Shown here piece by piece: positions 24,149-31,394 of a DNA stretch of 64,000 bases. Origin of the DNA: Lentisalinibacter orientalis. GTDB taxonomy: Bacteria; Pseudomonadota; Gammaproteobacteria; Steroidobacterales; Woeseiaceae. Position numbers and translations under genes: made by a program. The notes beneath the pieces are model-generated. The model searched no databases and was not told the origin of the DNA. It saw only the letters and a list, made by a program, of their open reading frames with translations. The stretch's first letter is position 1; every line of letters starts with the position of its first letter. The stretch is taken from assembly GCF_040706535.1 (NCBI RefSeq), contig NZ_JAPDRJ010000002.1:248001-312000 (forward strand), read 5' to 3'.

Positions 24149-25856
24149 CGCGGACCCCTCCCTCTACCGTCGGCAGCGTCAAAGTAACTATGGTACCGCC
24201 CTTTGGGTTGTCTTCGTAGGTTACGTCTCCGCCGTGGCTGCGGATGATGGACATGCAGATGGACACGCCGAGGCCCATGCCGTTCTTCTTGGTGGTGAAA
24301 AACGGGTTGCTGACGTTGTTCTTCACCTCTTCCGACATGCCGGTGCCGTGGTCGGTGACGCGCACCATGACCTCGTCGTCGCCGTTCAGGCGGGTCTGCA
24401 CGATGATGTCGCCAGTGCGCCGCTCCTCGGAGGCGTCGAAGGCGTTGCGCAGCAGGTTCAGCATCACCTGCTGGATCTGGACGGGATCGACCTTCACCGG
24501 GATCTGCGGCTGGTCGAAATCGTAGATGACCGGTATGTCGTTGCCGCGCACGTCGATGCTGACCAGCGGCTCCAGCTCCGAGATCAGCTCGTTGATGTTG
24601 CGCACCTCCCGGGTCTGGTCGGTCTTGCGGATGAGCGCGCGGAGACGGCGGATGACCTCGCCGGCCCGGAGCGCCTGGTCGCTGATGTTGCCGAGCGCCC
24701 GGGTGAGCTTGGCGGTGTCGGGATCGCCCGCCGCGATCATGCGCTTGCTGCCTTGCGCGTAGGTGGTGATCGCGGTCAGCGGCTGATTGATCTCGTGCGC
24801 GATGCCGGCCGCCATCTCGCCCATGGTGCTCAGGCGCGCCACGTGGGTGAGGCGCTCGCGCTGGGAGGCCAGCTCGGCCTCGCGGTCCTTTGACTCGGTG
24901 ATGTCCCGGGTAACGCCGAGCACGCGCTCGACCCGGTGGTCGGGACCGAACACGGGGGTGGTGTGGGAGCGGAACCAGCGCAGGGTGCCGTCGTCCTGCT
25001 TGACGCGGTATTCGAACGCCTGGGAATCGCCCTCGTGAACGCGCCCGATGACCCGCTCGATGCGGCGCCGGTCCTCGGGCAGGACCCGGTCGCGCAGATC
25101 GGCGCCCTGGATGGACTCACCGGTCGCCAGCCCGGGCATCACCGCCGAATCGCCTTCCAGCGTGCGGAAGACGTCCGTGGCCGGCTCCCATTCCCAGACG
25201 TTCAGGTTGGCCGCACGCAGGGCCATCTTCAGCGATTTCTCCTTGTCCCGCAGCGCGCTCTCCAGCTCGCGCACCTGGGTCATGTCTCGCAGGATGCCGG
25301 TGAAGATCTTCTCGCCGTCCTGGAATTCGCTGATCGCCAGGTGCACGGGGAAGATGGTGCCGTCGCGGCGCTTCGCCTCCACGTAGCGGCCGATGCCGAT
25401 GATGCGCGCCTCCCCGGTCTCCATGTAGCGGGCCACGTAACGGTGATGCCGCTGCGCGTGGGGAGCCGGCATGAGGGTGCTCACGTCCTCGCCGATAATC
25501 TCGTCGCGGGTGTAGCCGAACATGGCCTCGGCGGCCCGGTTGAAGGTGCGGATGCGCCCGTCCGCGGCCATGGTGATGATAGCCTCGGCCGCCGTCTCCA
25601 CCACCGAGTGCATCAGCTTCTGGGAGTCCTCCAGCCGCACGGAGGCGAGCAGGCCGCGCCGCCGGCCCTGCCAGAGCACGAATCCGAGCAGGCAGAGGGC
25701 CACGCCGGCCACCAGCCAGGGCAGCCATTGCGCCGGCGCCGGCCCGGGCGGCGCCCCGGCGACCGCCGGCGGGGCGGCCGCAAGGACGGCGAACCAGAGC
25801 GCTGGAGCAAAAGCGGCAGGGCGCCGTCGGGAGAGCCGTCGGAAGATATGAGCCAC
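24132..25856 (-). CDS. fixL: FixL-like membrane sensor histidine kinase with probable heme PAS domain
   Basis: 574 residues. A signal-like segment (13-33) and a membrane helix (about 44-62) precede PAS-A (about 78-196), PAS-B (about 208-322), a HisKA domain with 'GIAHEINQPL' (His354), and HATPase with 'NLLRNAFDASEE' and 'GMGLGVSI'. PAS-A closely follows rhizobial FixL: His137 aligns with the heme-ligand His200 of Bradyrhizobium FixL, Arg143 with Arg206, Ile152 with Ile215 and Arg157 with Arg220, the residue that signals O2 binding. This supports heme binding and oxygen sensing. The kinase probably phosphorylates the overlapping FixJ-like protein. Residue alignment was done by eye. Confidence 0.85.
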   Translation of the reverse strand: MAHIFRRLSRRRPAAFAPALWFAVLAAAPPAVAGAPPGPAPAQWLPWLVAGVALCLLGFVLWQGRRRGLLASVRLEDSQKLMHSVVETAAEAIITMAADGRIRTFNRAAEAMFGYTRDEIIGEDVSTLMPAPHAQRHHRYVARYMETGEARIIGIGRYVEAKRRDGTIFPVHLAISEFQDGEKIFTGILRDMTQVRELESALRDKEKSLKMALRAANLNVWEWEPATDVFRTLEGDSAVMPGLATGESIQGADLRDRVLPEDRRRIERVIGRVHEGDSQAFEYRVKQDDGTLRWFRSHTTPVFGPDHRVERVLGVTRDITESKDREAELASQRERLTHVARLSTMGEMAAGIAHEINQPLTAITTYAQGSKRMIAAGDPDTAKLTRALGNISDQALRAGEVIRRLRALIRKTDQTREVRNINELISELEPLVSIDVRGNDIPVIYDFDQPQIPVKVDPVQIQQVMLNLLRNAFDASEERRTGDIIVQTRLNGDDEVMVRVTDHGTGMSEEVKNNVSNPFFTTKKNGMGLGVSICMSIIRSHGGDVTYEDNPKGGTIVTLTLPTVEGGVRDGGNS

Positions 25857-25967
25857 GCGGATACGCAGGAATACTGGCCAGAGCGGGATTCTACCCGCTC
25901 GGCTCGCCGATGCCCACGCCGGCGCTCGCCGGGGCGCCGCAGCGCCGGGGCGCCGGGGGCGGCTATG

Positions 25968-26420
25968 TCAGTCGGAGCGGCGCTTGCGCTCGATGCGCTG
26001 CTGGCGCCGTACCACGGGCCACAGCCCGCCGATGGCTTCGGACAGCGCCGCCACCAGGTCGTCCAGACTCAGCACGCCGGCCAGCTCGCCGTTACCGCCC
26101 AGCACGGGCAGCCGCCGGACCGCGCGGGTCTGCATGACCTCGATCGCGTCCAGTATCTCGTCCTCCGCCTCGACCGTCGCGAGCTCGTAGCTCATCACGT
26201 CGCCGCAGGTCACCGCGTCGAGATTTACGTCCCGGGCCAGCAGCTCCAGAACGATGTCCCGGTCCGTCAGTATCCCGACCGGCGCTTCACCGGACGGGTG
26301 CGGCTCGGTCACGACCACGTCGCCGACGTGCTCGTCACGCATGAGCGCGATGGCATCCCGGATGGACGTCCGCCGCTCCACCGTGACCACACGCCGGGCG
26401 CAGATATCGCCGACGCGCAT
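25968..26420 (-). CDS. CBS-domain pair protein
   Basis: 150 residues, essentially one CBS pair (about 2-60 and 70-130): 'TSIRDAIALMRDEHVGDVVV', 'GILTDRDIV', 'VMQTRAVRRLPVLGGNGELAGVLSLDDL' (key: Arg-Arg-Leu-Pro-Val). A basic C-terminal tail follows. CBS pairs bind adenine nucleotides and sense energy state; free-standing ones of this size are common beside Usp and respiratory genes. It is 90 bp downstream of the Usp stop on the same strand, with a tandem repeat tract between them. Confidence 0.88.
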   Translation of the reverse strand: MRVGDICARRVVTVERRTSIRDAIALMRDEHVGDVVVTEPHPSGEAPVGILTDRDIVLELLARDVNLDAVTCGDVMSYELATVEAEDEILDAIEVMQTRAVRRLPVLGGNGELAGVLSLDDLVAALSEAIGGLWPVVRRQQRIERKRRSD

Positions 26421-26435
26421 GACTCACCTCCTCTG

Positions 26436-26492
26436 TCCGTGACTTCGTGGCTCCGTGACTTGCTGGCCCGATGGCCCGATGGCCCGATGGCC
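26436..26492. repeat. Compound tandem repeat between CBS and Usp genes
   Basis: Two directly adjacent 16-bp copies (26436-26451 and 26452-26467, two mismatches) run into 3.5 copies of the 8-mer GGCCCGAT (26465-26492). It fills most of the 90-bp gap between the CBS and Usp genes and has the look of a length-variable tract. Confidence 0.85.
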
Positions 26493-26510
26493 GTATCGGC
26501 CGGGGGCCGC

Positions 26511-27479
26511 TCAGTCCGTGCTCCGCTTCCTGTCCAGGTGCACCGGGGTCTCGAACCAGGCCGGCTTCAGCACCAGCAGATCGCACGGCAGATTGTCCAT
26601 CACCTGCTCCGCCGTGCTGCCGATGAAGATGCGTTTCAGCCGGTTGCGCGCCACCGCGCCCATGATCACCACCGAGGCCTCCACGTCGCGCGCCAGGGCC
26701 GGTAGCACCTCCTGCGTGCGGCCGGGCATCAGATGGGCGGTCTTGCCGCTCAGCCCGTGAAACTCGAGCAGCTCGTTGAAGTGCTCCCGATGACGCTCGT
26801 GCATCTTCGCCTCCAGCTCCTCCACCGGCAGGGTCACCGGCACGAAGGTGCTGTTGGCGGCATCCGCCACGGCGATGATGGGATCGTAGGAATGGAACGT
26901 GTGCACCTCGCCGCCGGTGGCGCCGGCCAGCCGCTTCGCCGCGTTGATGATCTGGTCATCAAGGGCCGCCGGCTTCTCGTGCTCGTGCAGCGGGTCGACC
27001 GCGGCCAGATAGCGGATATCGTCCTCCCAGTGGCCGCCGGGCTTCACCAGCCAGAGGGGCACCGGGCAGGTGCGGATGAGGTTCCAGTCGGTATTGGTGA
27101 AGATCACCCGTGCCGCCGGCTTGTGGTAGTGGGTGTCCTTGAACACGACGTCGGCGCCGGTAGCCACCGCCTTGCGCACGATGCCCTCGTGCAGCGGGTT
27201 GTCCCAGGCGGCGTCGGTGGTCACCTCGAGTCCGTCGCCGCGCAGTTTTCCGGCGAACTCCTCGAGCCTGGAGCGGAAATGCTCCAGCGTCTCCTCCCGG
27301 GCCTCCTTAAGGCCGCGTGAATCGAAGAAGCGGTCGCCGGACAGGTACTGGTTGTAGTAGCAGACGAACAGCTCCAGACGGGCGCCGGTCTGGCCCGCGA
27401 GCCAGGCCGCGCGCTCCATGGCGGGCTGCTGCTCGCTGGTGGGGTCGATCACTGCCAGGAGTTTGCGGAATTCGGCCAT
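26511..27479 (-). CDS. Tandem universal stress protein (UspE-like)
   Basis: 322 residues from ATG 27479, which has AAGGAG nine bases before; a further upstream ATG has none. Two UspA-type domains are seen (about 3-150 and 160-310): 'KLLAVIDPTSEQQPAMERAAWLAG', then 'YLAAVDPLHEHEKPAALDDQ' and the C-terminal 'VVIMGAVARNRLKRIFIGSTAEQV' (key Gly-Ala-Val, Gly-Ser-Thr). The nucleotide-binding glycines are only partly conserved, as in UspE. It is similar to the second Usp at 30050-31012. Usp proteins help survival of energy or oxygen stress. Confidence 0.88.
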   Translation of the reverse strand: MAEFRKLLAVIDPTSEQQPAMERAAWLAGQTGARLELFVCYYNQYLSGDRFFDSRGLKEAREETLEHFRSRLEEFAGKLRGDGLEVTTDAAWDNPLHEGIVRKAVATGADVVFKDTHYHKPAARVIFTNTDWNLIRTCPVPLWLVKPGGHWEDDIRYLAAVDPLHEHEKPAALDDQIINAAKRLAGATGGEVHTFHSYDPIIAVADAANSTFVPVTLPVEELEAKMHERHREHFNELLEFHGLSGKTAHLMPGRTQEVLPALARDVEASVVIMGAVARNRLKRIFIGSTAEQVMDNLPCDLLVLKPAWFETPVHLDRKRSTD

Positions 27480-27741
27480 GGTGGTGACTCCTTCAACGAC
27501 GATTTGACCGGGCCGGCGCCTCCGGGTATTGCGGTAAACCGAAGAGCCTGAAATCAGCATAGTCCGCCCCCTCCGGGGCTAGAATACGCCAAGCTGCGTA
27601 GCGCTCTGCGGGCACTACCTAGCGGCGCCCTGACCGCGCGCCGCGGGGGTGCCGCGGACGCCTGGCAAGCGCCGGTGGAGCGGTTTAAGCTTCCGCGCAA
27701 CCGACCCCGGATACGGCGACCATCTCGAGGCTCACGGTATT

Positions 27742-28656
27742 TTGAAGGACGAGCGACTTCTGCGCCAGGCGAGCGCCGTCTCACTCCTGACGGCGCTGCT
27801 GCTGACTGTGGTCAAATTCGTCACCTGGCTCGCCACCGGGTCGGCCAGCCTGTTCGCCTCGATGGCCGACTCCGCGCTGGACGTCGTCTCGTCGGGCGCC
27901 AATTTCGCCGCCCTGCGCATCGCGCTGCGCCCCGCCGATACCGATCACCGCTTCGGCCACGGCAAGGCAGAGTCGCTGGCCGGGCTGGGTCAGGCGCTGT
28001 TCATCGGCGCCTCGGCGGTCGGCACCGGGGCCTACGCCGTCACCCGCCTCATCGAGCCGCAGGAGATCGCGCTGGCCGGCGTCGGCCTGGCGGTAATGGT
28101 CTTCAGCATCGCGGTGACCGGACTGCTGATCTGGTACCAGCGCCGGGTCATCCGCCGCACGGGCTCGCTGGTGATCCAGGCGGATTCGCTGCATTACCTC
28201 TCCGACTGGCTGGCCAACGTGGGGGTCATCGCGGCCATCGTGCTGGCCGAGCTCGGCTGGCTGCGCGCCGACGGCGCCATCGCCCTCGGCATCAGCCTGA
28301 TGATCGCCTGGAGCGCCTGGTCCGTGGCCCGCGAGGCCGCCCACGTGCTCATGGACCGGGAACTGCCTGCCTCGGAGCGCGAGCACATCATGGAGCTCGC
28401 CCGGTCAGCCGAAGGCGTCACCGGCGTGCACGGGCTGCGCACGCGGCGCTCCGGCGCGCGGCGGATCGTCCAGCTCCACCTCGAGCTGCCCGGCACGACC
28501 GACCTCTCCACTGCCCACGCGGCCGGCGACAGGCTGCGGCGACGGATCGAGGAGAGATTCTCGCCGGTGGACGTCACCGTGCACCTGGACCCCGCCGGTC
28601 CGGACAATCCGTCCGAGGAAGAAGTCATCGACCCCATCTACCGGGACTCTAGGTAG
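27742..28656 (+). CDS. Cation diffusion facilitator transporter (FieF-like)
   Basis: 304 residues from TTG 27742; the frame is open from GTG 27649, but the family N-terminus aligns best with 'KDERLLRQASAVSLL'. Six membrane helices and a cytosolic C-terminal domain follow the CDF plan. The metal site in helices 2 and 5 is visible as 'DSALD' and 'SDWLANVG', and 'DHRFGHGKAE' matches the loop after helix 2. The Asp-rich helix-2 site resembles the FieF iron/zinc branch. The exported metal is likely Fe(II) or Zn(II), not certain. Divergent from the Usp gene across 262 bp. Confidence 0.86.
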   Translation: MKDERLLRQASAVSLLTALLLTVVKFVTWLATGSASLFASMADSALDVVSSGANFAALRIALRPADTDHRFGHGKAESLAGLGQALFIGASAVGTGAYAVTRLIEPQEIALAGVGLAVMVFSIAVTGLLIWYQRRVIRRTGSLVIQADSLHYLSDWLANVGVIAAIVLAELGWLRADGAIALGISLMIAWSAWSVAREAAHVLMDRELPASEREHIMELARSAEGVTGVHGLRTRRSGARRIVQLHLELPGTTDLSTAHAAGDRLRRRIEERFSPVDVTVHLDPAGPDNPSEEEVIDPIYRDSR

Positions 28657-28819
28657 GAATACGCATTACCTGGGGAGCGGCCCTGCCGATAACTTGAGCC
28701 GGAAATTGACCAGTCGACCGGCCGGGAGACCGGGCAGCGGGGCGCGTGCCGCGATTCGCCCGATTATCGAACCGATTGTCTAACCGGGAGTCGATTCGGT
28801 GGTCGATCCGGGAACCGTT

Positions 28820-29185
28820 ATGAACTGGCCAGGCAACAGGCTCAGCGAAGAGCAGATAGCGGCAGCGCGGCAGGCGCTGAAGGAGAAGGAACAGCTCCTG
28901 CAGACCCGGCTCGACCGCATCAAGGAGAACCGTCTCTCCGGCTTCCATCCGGATTCGTCCGAGCGAGCCACCGAAATGGAGAACGCCGAGGTACTCGACG
29001 CGCTCGGCAACGAGGCGCGGCGAGAACTCACGCTCATCCGCAAGGCGCTGCACCGCATCGAGGACGGCAGCTACGGTCTCTGCGTGGACTGCGAGGAACC
29101 GATCGAGCCCGCGCGGCTGAAGGCCTATCCGCACGCGCAGTACTGCCTGCGTTGCGCCGGCGCCCGGGAGGCCGCCCGGCGCTGA
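28820..29185 (+). CDS. TraR/DksA-type zinc-finger protein
   Basis: 121 residues from ATG 28820; a GTG at 28799 would add seven residues. A coiled-coil hairpin (about 10-75) is followed by the zinc finger 'CVDCEEPIEPARL' and 'YCLRCAG', all four Cys present. The hairpin tip has 'ENAEVLDALGNEA'. DksA-like proteins enter the RNA polymerase secondary channel and tune transcription, usually with ppGpp; this short form is of the paralog type rather than housekeeping DksA (about 150 residues). It stands among stress genes and ends 19 bp from the convergent host-attachment-family gene. Confidence 0.88.
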   Translation: MNWPGNRLSEEQIAAARQALKEKEQLLQTRLDRIKENRLSGFHPDSSERATEMENAEVLDALGNEARRELTLIRKALHRIEDGSYGLCVDCEEPIEPARLKAYPHAQYCLRCAGAREAARR

Positions 29186-29204
29186 GGCCCGTCACCAGGG
29201 CCGG

Positions 29205-29678
29205 TCAGTCGAGCCGCGGCAGCCCGCCGGCATCCTCGATCGCGCTCGCCAGGGTCGCGGCGCTGCGCCCGACGAGATCCTTGTCGATCTCCAGCCGGTC
29301 GCGCCTGGCGATGGACTCCTCGCCGATCTCCTCGCGCAGCAGGCCGAGCAGTTTCGGCTCCGCGACGACGATGAACCCGTCCAGACGCTCCCGGGTCATG
29401 GTCTCCTCCATGCGCCCGGCAATCGCGTTCGCGAATACCCTCGCCGCACCTTCGCGCAGCGTGGTGGGTGGCTCCATCTTGTGACGACCCTGACCGTGGC
29501 TGTCGAAGGACTTGCCCGGCTGGTCGGACGCTTCGGCGGGCACCGCCCCCTCCACCGCTGATGCCTGCAGTGTGAACAGGGGTTTCGGTTCGGAGAATCG
29601 CTGCTCCTGGGTGTAGAACTCCGCGCACCGGCGGTCTGCGACGACTACCAGCGCGGCTCTCTGTCCGGTCTCTGTCAT
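29205..29678 (-). CDS. Host-attachment-family protein (PF10116-like)
   Basis: 157 residues. 'ALVVVADRRCAEFY' at the start, a Gly/His/Lys linker 'SFDSHGQGRHKMEPP', then 'ARVFANAIAGRMEE', 'DGFIVVAEPKLLGLLRE' and 'EIDKDLVG' are the family hallmarks. The name comes from a role in plant attachment in Agrobacterium, but the fold relates to release-factor/eRF1-like baeRF proteins and most copies sit among stress genes, as here beside Usp, CBS and DksA-like genes. Likely cytosolic. Function not known. Confidence 0.85.
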   Translation of the reverse strand: MTETGQRAALVVVADRRCAEFYTQEQRFSEPKPLFTLQASAVEGAVPAEASDQPGKSFDSHGQGRHKMEPPTTLREGAARVFANAIAGRMEETMTRERLDGFIVVAEPKLLGLLREEIGEESIARRDRLEIDKDLVGRSAATLASAIEDAGGLPRLD

Positions 29679-29880
29679 TGCCGTCCCCTCTTACTGTTGG
29701 GGCCTTTCTCATGCTCCGCCGCCGCGCCGGCACCGGCAATCGCGAAATCTACCTAAGGCGCGGCAGCGGCCGGCTGCGAATTTGCGTAATGCGACTAGTG
29801 GTAAGCCACAGTAGACGCTGGCAGGGCAAGCGGTGTCTCATACTCGCCAACAGGACGGGACCGACCGTCGCAAAGAATCC

Positions 29881-29945
29881 GGTTAGCTGATCTCTCTCCC
29901 TCAGCGAAACCGAATGGGGGCCTCGCAAGAGGCCCCCGGCTTTTT
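29881..29945 (+). ncRNA. Candidate small RNA, 3' part with two stem-loops
   Basis: In the 371-bp gap 29679-30049 no protein reads convincingly on either strand. Near its middle the + strand forms a hairpin at 29881-29911 (GGTT/AACC and GCTGA/TCAGC around the loop TCTCTCTCCC), immediately followed by a strong intrinsic terminator at 29916-29945. No + strand gene lies upstream to need that terminator: the nearest, the DksA-like gene, ends at 29185 and is separated by an oppositely directed gene. The pyrimidine loop is complementary to GGGAGAGAGA-type ribosome sites. The 5' end and promoter are not determined; I do not recognise a known RNA family. Confidence 0.45.
29916..29945 (+). terminator. 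Strong intrinsic terminator
   Basis: Perfect 9-bp stem GGGGGCCTC/GAGGCCCCC closed by a GCAA tetraloop, followed by GGC and TTTTT. Works for + strand transcription and appears to end the candidate small RNA. Confidence 0.85.
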
Positions 29946-29995
29946 CTGCATCCCGAACATCCGCCCCCCCCGCCAACGCGTACCCCCGCCAGCGC

Positions 29996-30053
29996 GTAGG
30001 AGGGCCTTCAGGCCCGATCCATTTAATCGAATCGGGCCTGAAGGCCCTCCTAC
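29996..30053. repeat. REP-like 23-bp inverted repeat overlapping the usp stop codon
   Basis: Two perfect 23-bp arms (29996-30018 and 30031-30053) flank a 12-bp AT-rich centre. The arm sequence, beginning GTAGGAGGGCC, is like the repetitive extragenic palindromes of other high-GC gammaproteobacteria. The right arm reaches into the - strand Usp gene, whose TAG stop is part of the arm. No second copy was seen in the window. Confidence 0.9.
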
Positions 30054-31012
30054 ATCGATTCGAGCTCGACGATCTCCGGGCAGACGAATCCGTCCGGCTT
30101 CACGATCAGCAGATCGCAGGGCAGGCGGTCGAGCACCTTCTCGGCCAGGCCGCCGATGAACACCCGCTCGAGGGCGGACCGGGATACGGCGCCCATGACG
30201 ACCACGTCGGCACCCGCCTCGGCGCAGAACTCCGGCAGCCGCCAGCGCGGCGCGCCCTCCAGCAGGTGGACCGCGTCGGCCGGCAGCTCGTGGCCCGCCA
30301 CCAGGTCGTCCAGGGCCCGGCGATGATGGGTCTCCAGGCTCTCCGCCAGCTCCTCCGTCTGCAGCGGTGCCGGCAGCATGGGGCTGGCCGACATCCCCGT
30401 CACTAGCGGCGTCACGTCGTAGCAGTGCACGACCTCCAGCCGAGACTCCGTCAACCGCGCCAGCTCGCCCGCGGTCGCGAGTATCTTCTCGTCCAGCGCC
30501 GCCGGCTTGTCGTGCTCGTGCAGCGGATCCACCGCCGCGATGAACACCGGCCGCCCGGGCATCTCGTGCTCGCGCCGCACCATCAGCACTGGCACCGGGG
30601 AGGTGCGCATCAGCTGCCAGTCGGTCTCCGAGAAGAACGTGCGGCTGAGCGGCACGTGGTGGTCGGCCGCTTTCAGCACCAGGCGGGGCTGCAGCCGGAT
30701 GATGTCGGCCAGTATCGACTCGGCGACCGGACTGCCCGCCACCGCGTCCACCGTCACGGTCAGCCCTTCGCCGCGCAGCGGCTGCGCCAGCTCCTCCAGG
30801 CAGGCGAGCTTCTCCCGGCGCATCTGCTCCACCGCCATCTCGAGCACCCGGGAGTCGATGAACTGCTCGCCCAGCCCGGGCACCGCCTGGTAGTAGACCC
30901 GCAGATCGACGGGCGCATCCAGCCGCCGCGCCAGCCAGCGCGCCCGCTCGAGCGCCGCATGCCGCTCATCGCCCGTCTCGACGATCACCAACAGCCTGTT
31001 TCGTAGCTCCAT
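30050..31012 (-). CDS. Tandem universal stress protein (UspE-like), second copy
   Basis: 320 residues from ATG 31012, preceded by GGAG at eight bases; the longer upstream frame is not needed. Two Usp domains are visible: 'LLVIVETGDERHAALERARW' at the start and the C-terminal 'VVMGAVSRSALERVFIGGLAEKVL' (key Met-Gly-Ala, Gly-Gly). The central 'FIAAVDPLHEHDKPAALDEK' is nearly the same as in the other Usp, showing a shared origin. The stop codon TAG lies inside the REP-like palindrome. Divergent from ccoN over 382 bp. Confidence 0.88.
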   Translation of the reverse strand: MELRNRLLVIVETGDERHAALERARWLARRLDAPVDLRVYYQAVPGLGEQFIDSRVLEMAVEQMRREKLACLEELAQPLRGEGLTVTVDAVAGSPVAESILADIIRLQPRLVLKAADHHVPLSRTFFSETDWQLMRTSPVPVLMVRREHEMPGRPVFIAAVDPLHEHDKPAALDEKILATAGELARLTESRLEVVHCYDVTPLVTGMSASPMLPAPLQTEELAESLETHHRRALDDLVAGHELPADAVHLLEGAPRWRLPEFCAEAGADVVVMGAVSRSALERVFIGGLAEKVLDRLPCDLLIVKPDGFVCPEIVELESM

Positions 31013-31119
31013 CCCTCGCTCCCCTCGTGCCCCGGAAACCGCCGGTCCGCGTCCGGTGGCCTCCATTTAGAACCCTGCCGGCGGGCCTTTCAAGACACGG
31101 CTGCGACAGGCTTATATTA

Positions 31120-31127
31120 GTAAGTAC
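31120..31127 (+). promoter_or_regulatory. Weak candidate FixJ-type site upstream of ccoN
   Basis: GTAAGTAC matches seven of eight positions of the FixJ consensus GTAMGTAG that I recall from rhizobia, in an AT-rich patch (31111-31133) of the 382-bp usp-ccoN gap 31013-31394. Short matches like this occur by chance. No FNR/FixK-type TTGAT-N4-ATCAA box was seen in this gap. The rest of the gap holds only the hairpin at 31231-31253 and no convincing gene. Confidence 0.25.
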
Positions 31128-31230
31128 AAATACAGATGGAGCGTGTCCGGCGACTCCCGGATCATCCGGGGACGCAGGTGCGTGACGGGGAGGGTCACGC
31201 CGGCCGCCCGCCGGCAGGTCACACGCCCGA

Positions 31231-31253
31231 TCCCGTTGGCGATCCCAACGGGA
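31231..31253. other. Inverted repeat in the ccoN leader region
   Basis: Perfect 9-bp arms TCCCGTTGG/CCAACGGGA with a 5-base loop, about 140 bp before the ccoN start. There is no T-run after it on either strand, so it is not a classical terminator; it could be a protein site or leader structure. Confidence 0.5.
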
Positions 31254-31394
31254 CCCCGCCGACCGACAATGCCGACCATCCACCCGCAGCCACGAACCGG
31301 GCACGGCGGGCAGGACGGGTGCGCGCCCCCTCCGGAGGGCCTGCAGGCGGCATCAGCACGCGCCCGCGTCAGGCTCACGTACAGGAACAGCGCT

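Noticed and set aside
29679..29915. Short protein-coding frames or a tRNA in the gap before the terminator
   Set aside because: Frames on both strands are Arg-rich without ribosome sites, and no cloverleaf with a TTC arm and acceptor stem could be drawn.
31013..31394. FNR/ANR-type box before ccoN
   Set aside because: I looked for TTGAT-N4-ATCAA and near forms on both strands and found none; the near-palindrome at 23350-23366 has wrong spacing.
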